A stretch of DNA of 15,736 nt. Source: an uncultured Peptoniphilus sp. (lineage in GTDB: Bacteria > Bacillota > Clostridia > Tissierellales > Peptoniphilaceae). Positions 5,867 through 13,414 of the stretch are shown in pieces. Location of the stretch: NCBI GenBank assembly GCA_902488455.1, contig CABTWG010000026.1, positions 1-15,736 of the forward strand. Direction: 5' to 3'. The translations under genes and the position numbers were made by a program. How positions within the stretch are numbered: position 1 is the first letter of the stretch; the number at the start of each line of letters is the position of its first letter. The notes below the pieces were generated by a model. The model searched no databases. It saw nothing but the letters and a program-made list of their open reading frames with translations, and was not told the DNA's origin.

Positions 5867-7102
5867 ATGAAAAAGTTAGGATTAATACCTCGTTTGTTAA
5901 TCGCAATTGCTCTAGGTATTATAATCGGAGCTTACTTACCATTTGCTAGAAAAGAAATAACTACTATTCTAGTTACTATCTCAGGACTATTCGGTAAATT
6001 TTTAAGCTTTATTATTCCACTTATGATCATTGCATTCGTAACAAAAGGTATCGCAGATCTATCAGAAGGAGCTGGTAAACTACTTCTAGCTTCTGTAATC
6101 ATCGCTTATCTTTCAACACTAATAGCTGGTACACTTTCTTACACAATGGCTAAGACACTATTTGGAAGCTTTGTAACTCCAGAACTTGCTGAAAAGATTC
6201 AAGCAGCAACATCAGAAAGTTTAACACCACTATTTGAAATTCCACTAGGACCAATCGTTGACGTAACAGCAGCTCTAGTTCTTGCATTTATGATGGGACT
6301 TGCTGTTTCAGTTCTTCGTCAAAAAGGTTCTGGAGATGGCTTCTACAAGCTAATCAACGAATTCAACGAAATTATAGTAATGGTACTTTCAAATGTTATC
6401 ATTCCACTACTTCCACTATTTATCTGTGGAAACTTTGCAAACATGGCTTACTCAGGCTCTGTATTTGCAATTCTAAATATCTTCTGGAAGATATTCATTT
6501 GTATTATCATTCTACACATTCTTTACATCACACTTATGTTTATCTGTGCAGGAGCATACACAGGAAGAAATCCATTCTCATCTCTTAAGAAAGCAATCCC
6601 TGCTTACTTAACAGCTGTAGGAACTCAATCTTCTGCTGCTACTATCCCAGTAAACGTAGAATGTAACAGAAATATCGGTGTTACTAAACAAATAAGAGAC
6701 TTCGTTATTCCACTATGTGCAACAGTGCATCTACCTGGTTCAATGATTACACTTACTTCTTGTGTATACACACTTCTAACCATGTATGATATGCCACATA
6801 GCTACGGACTAATCGTTAAATTCATTGCTATACTTGGTATCGCAATGGTAGCTGCTCCAGGAGCTCCAGGTGGAGCTGTTATGAGTGCTCTTCCATTCCT
6901 ACCAGTAGTTGGTATCGCAAGTGATTCACCAATGGCTACAATTCTAATTTCACTATATCTAACTCAAGATAGTTTCGGAACTGCAGCTAACGTAACTGGT
7001 GATAACGCAGTATCAATGGCAGTAGAAAAAATCTACTACAAACACATTGTTAAAAAACCTATTCCAAGAATAGAAGACGAAGAAGACGAAGCGCTTATCT
7101 AA
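5867..7102 (+). CDS. DAACS-family sodium/amino acid symporter, probable serine importer
   Basis: The 411 residues are strongly hydrophobic, with the elevator-type fold signatures of the sodium:dicarboxylate symporter family: hairpin loop 1 SSAAT (255-259), hairpin loop 2 APGAPGG (330-336) and the transmembrane-8 motif NVTGD (375-379). Aligned on NVTGD to the archaeal aspartate transporter GltPh, D368 matches D394 and T372 matches T398, but G371 replaces R397. That arginine binds the substrate's side-chain carboxylate and is also absent from neutral-amino-acid members such as ASCT. A neutral substrate is therefore likely, and the operon with serine dehydratase points to serine, perhaps threonine too. 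The tail ends in an acidic stretch (EDEEDEALI). TAGGAG sits nine bases before ATG 5867. Codons are rich in C-ending forms, suggesting strong expression. The gene is last in the operon. Confidence 0.9.
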   Translation: MKKLGLIPRLLIAIALGIIIGAYLPFARKEITTILVTISGLFGKFLSFIIPLMIIAFVTKGIADLSEGAGKLLLASVIIAYLSTLIAGTLSYTMAKTLFGSFVTPELAEKIQAATSESLTPLFEIPLGPIVDVTAALVLAFMMGLAVSVLRQKGSGDGFYKLINEFNEIIVMVLSNVIIPLLPLFICGNFANMAYSGSVFAILNIFWKIFICIIILHILYITLMFICAGAYTGRNPFSSLKKAIPAYLTAVGTQSSAATIPVNVECNRNIGVTKQIRDFVIPLCATVHLPGSMITLTSCVYTLLTMYDMPHSYGLIVKFIAILGIAMVAAPGAPGGAVMSALPFLPVVGIASDSPMATILISLYLTQDSFGTAANVTGDNAVSMAVEKIYYKHIVKKPIPRIEDEEDEALI

Positions 7103-7143
7103 TATTTAAAATTTAAAACGATGGATTATATGGCTTAGCCATT

Positions 7144-7176
7144 AAGAGAGTAGATAAAATCTACTCTCTTTTTTAT
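7144..7176 (+). terminator. Terminator of the serine-use operon
   Basis: A perfect 12-base-pair stem (7144-7155 with 7159-7170) closes a three-base AAA loop. The right arm runs into a T tract ending at 7174. A smaller hairpin, ATGGC/GCCAT (7130-7142), lies just before it. Confidence 0.95.
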
Positions 7177-7240
7177 TTATTTTTATTTGAAAGAGACAAC
7201 CTTAATAGCTTTTATTTTAAAACTTCACCATAGAAATGTA

Positions 7241-7269
7241 TTGATAAAGTTTATCAGTAGGAGTATAAT
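7241..7269 (+). promoter_or_regulatory. Sigma-A promoter of the ABC exporter pair
   Basis: TTGATA (7241-7246) and a consensus TATAAT (7264-7269) are separated by exactly 17 bases. The start would be near 7276, giving a leader of about 60 bases. GGAAGGA (7324-7330) is the ribosome site for ATG 7337. Confidence 0.85.
7242..7256. promoter_or_regulatory. Fur-box-like 7-1-7 palindrome overlapping the ABC promoter
   Basis: TGATAAAGTTTATCA is a perfect seven-base inverted repeat around one central base. It covers most of the -35 hexamer and the start of the spacer, a classic repressor position. It matches the Fur 7-1-7 consensus TGATAATnATTATCA at 12 of the 14 defined positions; the two differences are symmetrical. 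Binding by Fur is inference. Another dimeric repressor could use the site. Confidence 0.55.
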
Positions 7270-7336
7270 TAAGCCAAAGAAGAATCGTTATCATTAGATA
7301 TGGCTTGTACTTATATTAAAAAAGGAAGGAAGTTTT

Positions 7337-8032
7337 ATGATTAAAGTTTCAAATTTACATAAGTGTTATGGTTCTGGACATGGAAAGATTGAAGTTCTAA
7401 AAGGAATTGATTTAGAGTTTGAAGATAAAAAAATAATTTGTATTCTTGGTCCATCAGGGTCAGGAAAATCAACACTTCTAAATATTTTAGGTGGAATAGA
7501 AAATATTGATAGAGGAGAGGTTGATGTATTCGACAACAAATTGAGTAAGATGTCAAAAAAAGAATTAGAAAATTATAGGCGAGAGTACTTGGGTTTTATT
7601 TTTCAGTTTTATAACTTAATTAGCGACTTAAATGTCTTTGAAAATATAGAGGTCGGGAAATTTTTATCTAAAAATCCAGTTGATATAGATTATTTGGTTA
7701 ATGAGTTAGGGCTTAATGATCATAAATATAAATATCCAAATGAAATTTCAGGAGGGCAGGCACAAAGGACATCAATAGCAAGGGCAATTATAAAAAGACC
7801 AAGGCTTTTAATTTGTGACGAACCTACCGGCGCCCTGGACTATGACAGCGCAAAAGATGTTTTAAGGATAATAGAACAGCTTAATAGGGATTATGAATCC
7901 ACTGTAATTATAGCCACGCACAACATTCAAATTGCAAAAATGTGTGATTTGATTTTATCTTTGCATAATGGAAAAATAAAGAGCTTTGAAGTTAATACAA
8001 ATAAGCTTCCTGCAAAGGAAGTGGTATGGTAA
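7337..8032 (+). CDS. ABC transporter ATP-binding protein (MacB/LolD-like)
   Basis: This is the nucleotide-binding subunit of an FtsX-type ABC system with the following permease. The 231 residues contain Walker A GPSGSGKS (38-45), the Q-loop glutamine Q90 in FIFQFYNL, signature ISGGQAQR (137-144, first position I instead of the usual L), Walker B with catalytic glutamate in LLICDEPTGALD (157-168), and switch histidine H195 (ATHN). The FQFYNL and DEPTGALD wording is typical of the MacB/LolD/BceA clade, which works in peptide efflux or resistance, lipoprotein release or cell-wall remodelling. The cargo cannot be read from the sequence. TAA is followed directly by the permease ATG, so the two are coupled. 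A Fur-box-like palindrome lies in the promoter. Codon use is more AT-rich than in the preceding serine operon. Confidence 0.92.
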   Translation: MIKVSNLHKCYGSGHGKIEVLKGIDLEFEDKKIICILGPSGSGKSTLLNILGGIENIDRGEVDVFDNKLSKMSKKELENYRREYLGFIFQFYNLISDLNVFENIEVGKFLSKNPVDIDYLVNELGLNDHKYKYPNEISGGQAQRTSIARAIIKRPRLLICDEPTGALDYDSAKDVLRIIEQLNRDYESTVIIATHNIQIAKMCDLILSLHNGKIKSFEVNTNKLPAKEVVW

Positions 8033-10276
8033 ATGAAAAATCCTATTAACAAGAGAGTTTATAGACAGATAAAATCGAAGCCTTTCAAAGTTATTCCAAT
8101 TTTTATTTCATTAGTATTTATAGTGGTGTTTGCATCTTCCTTTTTCATATCACAAGAGTCTATTAAGAATCTATATTACAGTCAAATTGAAAAGGGCAAG
8201 GTTGAAGACGGAAACTTCACCACTATTTACGAATTGACAGATGATTTGAAAGAACAAATAGAAAAGCTGTCTTTAAAACTATATGATAATTTTTATTTTG
8301 AAGCTGATGTTAAAGGCAATAAAAGCTTAAGAGTTTTTAAAAACAGAAAACATATAAACGAAGCGCAAATTTTTGAAGGTAGGCTTGCAAACTCTGAAGA
8401 CGAAATTGCAATTTCTGCAAACTATGCAAGAGCAAATGATTTAAAGTTAAATGATAGTATTAAAATAGGAGGTAAAAATTTTAAAATTATAGGTCTTTTT
8501 TCAGTTCCAGACTATTCGTCACTGCTTAAAAATAGAGATGATCTGGTTATGGATATTGGATATTTTGGAGTTTGCCTTTTAAGTGATTCAGGATTTAAAA
8601 AATTTTCCAATGAAAAGATAATATACAATTACTCTTATCATACTGATAACAATTTAAACGAAAGAGAAGCAAAGGAAAAACTAAAGGAGATTTCAAAGGT
8701 TATAAACAAAGAAAACTTGATGATTGATGGCGTTACAAGGTTTGATAACAAACGTATAACTTTTATCATTGAGGATATGGGTGGAGATGTTCCAACTATG
8801 ACCTTGACATCAATACTACTTTTTATTGCAATTGCGTTTATAAGCGCGGTGCAAATAAAGAGTTTGATAGAAGAGGAAGCTCCGATTATTGGAACTCTAC
8901 TTGCATCTGGATACAGAAAAAAAGAGCTTTTACTTAATTATATGGCAATGCCACTTTTCGTTGCCCTTATATCATCATTAGTAGGAAATATAATTTCATA
9001 TACTTATCTGTATAAAAAATATGCAGCCCTTTACTACGCATCCTATGACCTGCCAAAATTCGAAGTGACCTTCACCGCCCGCTCATTTCTCATTACATCT
9101 TTTTTACCAATGATAATCTACTTGGTAATAAATTATCTTGTAATTAGCAGGAGCTTACAATTTAGTCCTGTGAATTTTTTAAGAAGAAACTTAAAAAAGA
9201 CAAAGAAAAATACAAGGCTAAAACTAAAAAATATTTCGTTTTTAAGAAAATTTAAAACAAGGATTATACTTTCCAACAAATTAAATTTCATAGCTCTTTT
9301 GTTCGGAGTATTTTTAGCAAATTTAATTTTAGTATTCTCACTTTCTGCAAAGCCTGTGTTTAGTATTTATGCTAAAAATATGCAAAATGAGATGAAGTAT
9401 AATCACATCTATTTTGTAAAGCAAAAGGAAAACAAAGATGTGAATGCGGATGTCGCAACAGTGGTTAAATCAGAATTGGTCGATAGCGATGACAAAGAGA
9501 TTCAATTCTATGGAGTAGAAAAAAATAGTAAATACAAAAATCTAAAAGTAGAAGATTTGAAAGAAGACGAAGTTATAGTTTCTTCTGGATTTTCAAAAAG
9601 ATTTAATTTAGAAAAATCAGATACATTTAGGATTAGAGATAGCTACAATAGCAAGATAAAAAATTTAAAAATAAAGGAAATAGACAAGGACAATAGTCTG
9701 TTTCAAATATTTACAAGTAGAGAGGCATTAAACAAAATAATTGAAAAAGACAAAGATTATTTTAATAGTTATATGTCAGATAAAAAATTAGACATTTCAA
9801 AAGACAATCTAATTACTGAATTAAACAAAAATGAAATGTCGAAATTTATGGACCATTTCCTAGACTCCTTTGGTGTTGTATTTACCATGTTAGTAGTAGT
9901 CTCCTTAGCATTTTATTTTATACTAACCTCAATGATTTCATCCTTAATAATTGATAAGTCAAAGGTTAATATAACATATCTTAAAATTTTCGGATTTAAA
10001 GATAGTGAAATTTCAAAAGTTTATATAAGCACCATATTTTTAATATTAATAGTGTATCAGATAATTTTAATACCTATTTTGGACAAGCTCATAAAATATA
10101 TGCTATTTATAGCCATGCAAAAATTTGATGCATATTTTGATATTCCTGTTCCAAAATCAATATTCATATTGGCATATGTACTTAGCATAGTAACATTTAT
10201 ACTGGTTCATCTAGTAGAGAAGTATAAAATATCAAGGCTTAATATGGTGAAAGAATTAAAAATAATAAACGGATAA
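8033..10276 (+). CDS. FtsX-type ABC transporter permease (MacB/LolC-like), duplicated layout
   Basis: The 747-residue membrane protein reads as two halves of the same plan. The first has a transmembrane helix at about 20-40, an extracellular domain at about 41-250 and three helices at about 255-275, 303-325 and 352-372. The second has a helix at about 417-438, an extracellular domain at about 440-608 and helices at about 612-640, 664-682 and 707-727. Each half carries the cytoplasmic coupling motif of FtsX permeases after its first core helix: GTLLASGYRKKEL (287-299) and TYLKIFGFKDSEI (648-660). The first extracellular domain has a MacB-like segment (GRLANSEDEIAIS). One such chain per ATPase pair could suffice. 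It starts immediately after the ATPase stop and ends at a terminator six bases downstream. Substrate unknown; cell-envelope or efflux function is the general expectation. Confidence 0.85.
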   Translation: MKNPINKRVYRQIKSKPFKVIPIFISLVFIVVFASSFFISQESIKNLYYSQIEKGKVEDGNFTTIYELTDDLKEQIEKLSLKLYDNFYFEADVKGNKSLRVFKNRKHINEAQIFEGRLANSEDEIAISANYARANDLKLNDSIKIGGKNFKIIGLFSVPDYSSLLKNRDDLVMDIGYFGVCLLSDSGFKKFSNEKIIYNYSYHTDNNLNEREAKEKLKEISKVINKENLMIDGVTRFDNKRITFIIEDMGGDVPTMTLTSILLFIAIAFISAVQIKSLIEEEAPIIGTLLASGYRKKELLLNYMAMPLFVALISSLVGNIISYTYLYKKYAALYYASYDLPKFEVTFTARSFLITSFLPMIIYLVINYLVISRSLQFSPVNFLRRNLKKTKKNTRLKLKNISFLRKFKTRIILSNKLNFIALLFGVFLANLILVFSLSAKPVFSIYAKNMQNEMKYNHIYFVKQKENKDVNADVATVVKSELVDSDDKEIQFYGVEKNSKYKNLKVEDLKEDEVIVSSGFSKRFNLEKSDTFRIRDSYNSKIKNLKIKEIDKDNSLFQIFTSREALNKIIEKDKDYFNSYMSDKKLDISKDNLITELNKNEMSKFMDHFLDSFGVVFTMLVVVSLAFYFILTSMISSLIIDKSKVNITYLKIFGFKDSEISKVYISTIFLILIVYQIILIPILDKLIKYMLFIAMQKFDAYFDIPVPKSIFILAYVLSIVTFILVHLVEKYKISRLNMVKELKIING

Positions 10277-10281
10277 AAAAA

Positions 10282-10317
10282 TGGACTGACTTCGAAAGAA
10301 GCTCGGTCCACTTTTTT
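10282..10317 (+). terminator. Terminator of the ABC exporter pair
   Basis: A long stem (10282-10310) has eight base pairs including one G-U, a single bulged C at 10302, then CTTC/GAAG closed by a GAAA tetraloop (10294-10297). TTTTTTT follows (10312-10318). Confidence 0.92.
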
Positions 10318-10323
10318 TGGAAC

Positions 10324-10372
10324 AAAAAAACTGTTGGTGGTTTGAATAAAAATATCAACCTCAACAGTTTTT
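10324..10372. terminator. Middle hairpin, probable bidirectional terminator
   Basis: AAAAACTGTTG (10326-10336) pairs perfectly with CAACAGTTTTT (10362-10372), and GGTT/AACC adds further pairing inside the loop. A-runs on one side and T-runs on the other let it work on both strands. Eleven bases of it, ACTGTTGGTGG (10330-10340), are identical to the reverse complement of the right-end repeat at 15444-15454. Confidence 0.75.
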
Positions 10373-10392
10373 AAAATACTTTTAATCCAATG

Positions 10393-10420
10393 AAAAAGAC
10401 ATCTATTGCGATGTCTTTTG
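10393..10420 (-). terminator. Terminator of the nfo operon
   Basis: AAAAGACATC (10394-10403) and GATGTCTTTT (10410-10419) form a perfect ten-pair stem with a six-base loop. Read leftward the stem ends in TTTTT (10397-10393), as expected for the end of the leftward nfo operon, whose stop is about 40 bases away. Confidence 0.8.
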
Positions 10421-10457
10421 CCAATTGTATTTAATTGTATAATTTGTTTTTTCCTAC

Positions 10458-11288
10458 TTATTTTACCAATTTTCTTAAAATCTTAATCTCATGTTCATAT
10501 CCGTCTAGCTCATTTGGAGTTTCAAGATACATTGGAATATTTTGAAGCACTGGATAATTTACGATTCTTTCAAATGTTTCTATACCAAGTGAGCCTTCGC
10601 CAATCTTTTCGTGGCGATCCTTCCTCGCTCCTAGAGGATTTTTCGAATCATTTATATGAATCGCCTGTAGCTTATGAAGTCCGATTACATTGTCAAACTC
10701 TTCTAGCACTCCATCTAAATCATTTACGATGTCGTATCCTGCTTCGAAGATATGGCAGGTATCGAGGCATACATAGATATTATCTCCAAACTTAGATCTA
10801 TCTATAATATCTCTTATCTCTTCGAAACTTCTGCCTATCTCTGTGCCCTTTCCAGCCATGGTTTCAAGTAGCACCTTTGTGTTCATACCATCCCACAGAA
10901 CACTATCTAGTGCTTCTACTATGAGTCTTGTACCTTCTTCTACTCCTTGACCTACATGAGCCCCAGGGTAAAGATTGTATAAGTTTCCAGGAAGCATCTC
11001 CATCTTCTTAAGATCGTCTTCTAGTATTATATGTGCAATCTCCCTAGTTCTTTTCATCTTTGATGCAAGGTTCATTGTGTATGGTGCGTGAGTTAGGATC
11101 GGTCCCATATTATTTTCTTCTATAAATTTTTTAAATTCTTCTAAATCTTTCTCATCAATGGCCTTTGCTCTAGCTCCTCTAGGATTTCTCATAAAATATT
11201 GGAATGTGTTGGCTCCTATTGAGCTGGCTGTCTTTGCCATATTTAGAAATCCTTTGGAATAAGAAACATGTGGTCCTATTCTAAGCAT
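10458..11288 (-). CDS. nfo: Endonuclease IV (AP endonuclease, base-excision repair)
   Basis: Nfo cleaves DNA 5' of abasic sites and removes 3' blocking groups, using three metal ions. The 276-residue length is normal. All nine metal ligands of the E. coli enzyme have counterparts: H67 (THAPY), H111 (GAHVG), E142 (LLETMAGKGTE), D176 and H179 (CLDTCHIFEAGYD), H211 (HINDSKNP), D224 and H226 (KDRHEKIGEGSLG) and E256 (LETP). The start ATG 11288 follows the stop of the small NIF3-like gene with no gap, and AGGAGG lies in the last codons of that gene, so translation is coupled. It is last in the leftward three-gene operon and is followed by a terminator hairpin. Confidence 0.96.
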   Translation of the reverse strand: MLRIGPHVSYSKGFLNMAKTASSIGANTFQYFMRNPRGARAKAIDEKDLEEFKKFIEENNMGPILTHAPYTMNLASKMKRTREIAHIILEDDLKKMEMLPGNLYNLYPGAHVGQGVEEGTRLIVEALDSVLWDGMNTKVLLETMAGKGTEIGRSFEEIRDIIDRSKFGDNIYVCLDTCHIFEAGYDIVNDLDGVLEEFDNVIGLHKLQAIHINDSKNPLGARKDRHEKIGEGSLGIETFERIVNYPVLQNIPMYLETPNELDGYEHEIKILRKLVK

Positions 11289-11603
11289 TTAACCTCCTAT
11301 TTCTGTAAAATATATTACCGGCTCTTCATAAGGGTGGATAAGTGTTAATAAGTTTTCCACATTTTCCCTTTCATCTTTTTCAATTCTAAATTCGATCTTT
11401 ATCTCTTCGACTTTTGAAATTTCTCCGACCTTGCCTATATATGGAGTCGCCCCTTCCTTTGGTCTAAAGTGGCCCATAACTTTGTAGCTTGCATAGACAT
11501 AGTCGTAATTATTGTAATTTAAATATCCATGCTCATTTAGTTCGTTTACAAGCTTGGCTTCAAAATCTTCTGGAATATATACTTCAACTTTTAAATATTT
11601 CAT
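11289..11603 (-). CDS. Standalone NIF3 insert-domain protein (YqfO/PII-CutA-like)
   Basis: The 104-residue cytoplasmic protein corresponds to the middle insert domain of larger NIF3/YqfO proteins, without the flanking metal-binding halves. It has GHFRPKEGATPYIGKVG (44-60), then the strand VEEIKIEFRI (65-74) and the closing HPYEEP (90-95), as in the standalone proteins of other bacteria. The fold is expected to be the ferredoxin-like trimer of PII/CutA proteins. Function is not established; metal or ligand sensing is a guess from fold. ATG 11603 follows the SH3 protein stop by four bases, and its GGAG ribosome site overlaps that stop. Its stop abuts the nfo start. Confidence 0.8.
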   Translation of the reverse strand: MKYLKVEVYIPEDFEAKLVNELNEHGYLNYNNYDYVYASYKVMGHFRPKEGATPYIGKVGEISKVEEIKIEFRIEKDERENVENLLTLIHPYEEPVIYFTEIGG

Positions 11604-11607
11604 AATC

Positions 11608-13239
11608 TCACTCCATTACTTTGTTGGAAATCCATCCTTCATAAGTGTTTCCGGATTCATCTTTGGCTTCTACTGAACACCAAACTCTGATATTTCCTTC
11701 GAGCTTAGTGTCCTTTATATAGAGATCTGTGCCAGATTTCAAAACTTGTACAATCTCTGAATCAAGAGAAGGTCCCTTTCGTAGATTTGCCTTAGAAATC
11801 TTGACCTTTTGATAGGTGTTTAAAAGGGATTTTGCTTCGTTTGATAAATCTGCCCTGCTCTTGTCCTTTTCTTCTTGGCTTTCTTTATCGTCAGCTTCTT
11901 TATCTGTTTCGCCTTCAGTTTTATCATCTGAATTTAAACTTACGGCTTCTATATTATCAAAGCTATTTGCCTGAAGCTTCATAAGGCTTGTGGTTGCATT
12001 TGCAGAATCCGGAACAACTGCTAGGAAATCTTCTAAAACTTTTATAGCTTCTTTATCCTTTCCTTCATCTTCAAGAGCCTCAGCCTTCTCCAAAAATATC
12101 CTTTCTAAATCCAGGATCTTGTCCTGAGCTTCTTTGAAATGCTCTTCATCCTTTTCACTGACCTGTTTAAACTTTCTAGCTGCCTCTAGGTACTTGCCAT
12201 GGAGAATACTTTCGTTGCCCTCTTCAAAGATCGTTTTGCTCTTTATAAGCTCCTTTGCCTTTGAGACTTTTTCTTCGATCTCTTCTCTCTTGTAGTTTTT
12301 ATTTATCTTTTTATACTCTTTTAAGGCTTCTTCGTAATTTCCTTCAATAACTAGGCTGTCCGCCATTTCAAGAGTCTTAGTATTTTTGTAGTAACCGTAG
12401 TATTTTCCACCTACAAATGCAACAGCAACGAGCAGAACAGCAAAAAGAAGTACCTTAAAAGTGGTCTTAAAAAATTTTGCAACTTTTCTTGGTCTTTTGT
12501 AATCCACGTCTTCTGGCTCAAGATTTATCCTTTCAAGCTCTTTTTCATCTGGGCTAGGTGCAACCTTGGTAAGCTTCGTCTGAGTGTAAGTGGCGCTTAT
12601 ATCCTCTTCCTGGGTACCTTCAGAGTCCTCGTCCTCTGAAAGCACAGACATCATCTTTAGGTTTATAAGAGGTTCTGTTAAATTGTTTAGGACGAAGTTT
12701 TTATTTCTATTGCAGTTTCTGCACTCTTCATCATCTTTTGAGTTTGTAAATCCGCAGACGCATCTCCAGCCATTCACAGTGTTTTCGCCATATGTGTTGA
12801 TTTCTTTTCCAAGAATATCTCTGATTTTCTTTAACTTTTCATCAGTAATTATAGGGAGCACGAAACTCTTTTTATCATCGGCAGAAAACTTCATCGTCTT
12901 CGCATCGTCAAAAGTGATGCTTTGAATACGTATTTCAATGGATCTAGCATCAAAAAATCTCTCGTCTAAAAGGAAAGGTTTTATGTAGTAGACTATGTTT
13001 GGAAGAGCACTCATGCCTTGAGCTTGAAATAGCCACTCCAATCCTCCGAATAGATAGTTGTCTGCAGCATCTTTAAATTTTACTTGAAAAACTACGTCTT
13101 CAACTGCTTTTTTATATATATTTAAAACATCAATCGCCAGATACATTTTTTCTCCAAAGAGAAGCTCTGCCCTTACGATCTGAAAATCTTCTTCTGGATT
13201 AAGATTAATAGTTGTGGGAAGTGTTTGAAAATTATCCAT
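11608..13239 (-). CDS. Zinc-ribbon / TM / TPR-like / SH3b multidomain membrane protein
   Basis: This 543-residue protein is probably anchored in the membrane; I do not recognise a named family. From ATG 13239 it has an N-terminal region of about 130 residues rich in predicted beta strands; a zinc ribbon CxCx10CxxC at C160, C162, C173 and C176 (WRCVCGF...ECRNCNRN); an acidic linker (about 200-245); a basic stretch (KRPRKVAKFFK); one transmembrane helix (about 260-279); TPR-like helices (about 287-425, repeating GNYEEALKEY, GKYLEAARKF, GKDKEAIKVL); a charged low-complexity linker (about 435-468); and a bacterial SH3 domain (about 477-543, ANLRKGPSLDSEIVQVL...GWISN). The zinc ribbon should be cytoplasmic and the SH3 domain external, where it may bind cell wall. 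ATG 13239 has AGGAGG five bases upstream; a TTG one codon earlier is too close to it. First gene of the leftward operon. Confidence 0.8.
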   Translation of the reverse strand: MDNFQTLPTTINLNPEEDFQIVRAELLFGEKMYLAIDVLNIYKKAVEDVVFQVKFKDAADNYLFGGLEWLFQAQGMSALPNIVYYIKPFLLDERFFDARSIEIRIQSITFDDAKTMKFSADDKKSFVLPIITDEKLKKIRDILGKEINTYGENTVNGWRCVCGFTNSKDDEECRNCNRNKNFVLNNLTEPLINLKMMSVLSEDEDSEGTQEEDISATYTQTKLTKVAPSPDEKELERINLEPEDVDYKRPRKVAKFFKTTFKVLLFAVLLVAVAFVGGKYYGYYKNTKTLEMADSLVIEGNYEEALKEYKKINKNYKREEIEEKVSKAKELIKSKTIFEEGNESILHGKYLEAARKFKQVSEKDEEHFKEAQDKILDLERIFLEKAEALEDEGKDKEAIKVLEDFLAVVPDSANATTSLMKLQANSFDNIEAVSLNSDDKTEGETDKEADDKESQEEKDKSRADLSNEAKSLLNTYQKVKISKANLRKGPSLDSEIVQVLKSGTDLYIKDTKLEGNIRVWCSVEAKDESGNTYEGWISNKVME

Positions 13240-13265
13240 CAATGCCTCCTTCTTATCTTGTAAAT

Positions 13266-13298
13266 ATTATATAATAATTATTAGTCTATTAAAAGACT
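13266..13298 (-). promoter_or_regulatory. Promoter of the SH3/NIF3/nfo operon with palindromic -35 region
   Basis: Read leftward, TTTTAA (13294-13289) and a consensus TATAAT (13271-13266) are 17 bases apart, with a start near 13259. The weak -35 sits in the centre of the imperfect palindrome AGTCTATTAAAAGACT (13283-13298, one mismatched pair). That is a possible operator. Confidence 0.5.
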
Positions 13299-13414
13299 TG
13301 TTAATTTTTCGTAACCTTATGGTTTAACAAAAATCTATACTACGCCCTTAAATTTATAAGTAGTACATCATTTTAAAAAATTTAATTAAGTATCGAGATA
13401 AATATCTACATCAA

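Noticed and set aside
7337..10276. BceAB-type antimicrobial peptide resistance transporter
   Set aside because: A BceB permease has ten helices and one large loop between helices 7 and 8. This permease has two similar halves, each with its own extracellular domain, and no adjacent two-component system.
13298..13360. Nested inverted repeats (TTGTTAA/TTAACAA, AACC/GGTT, TACTA/TAGTA) as a structured RNA
   Set aside because: The arms are short and partly overlapping, in very AT-rich DNA. I cannot separate them from chance.
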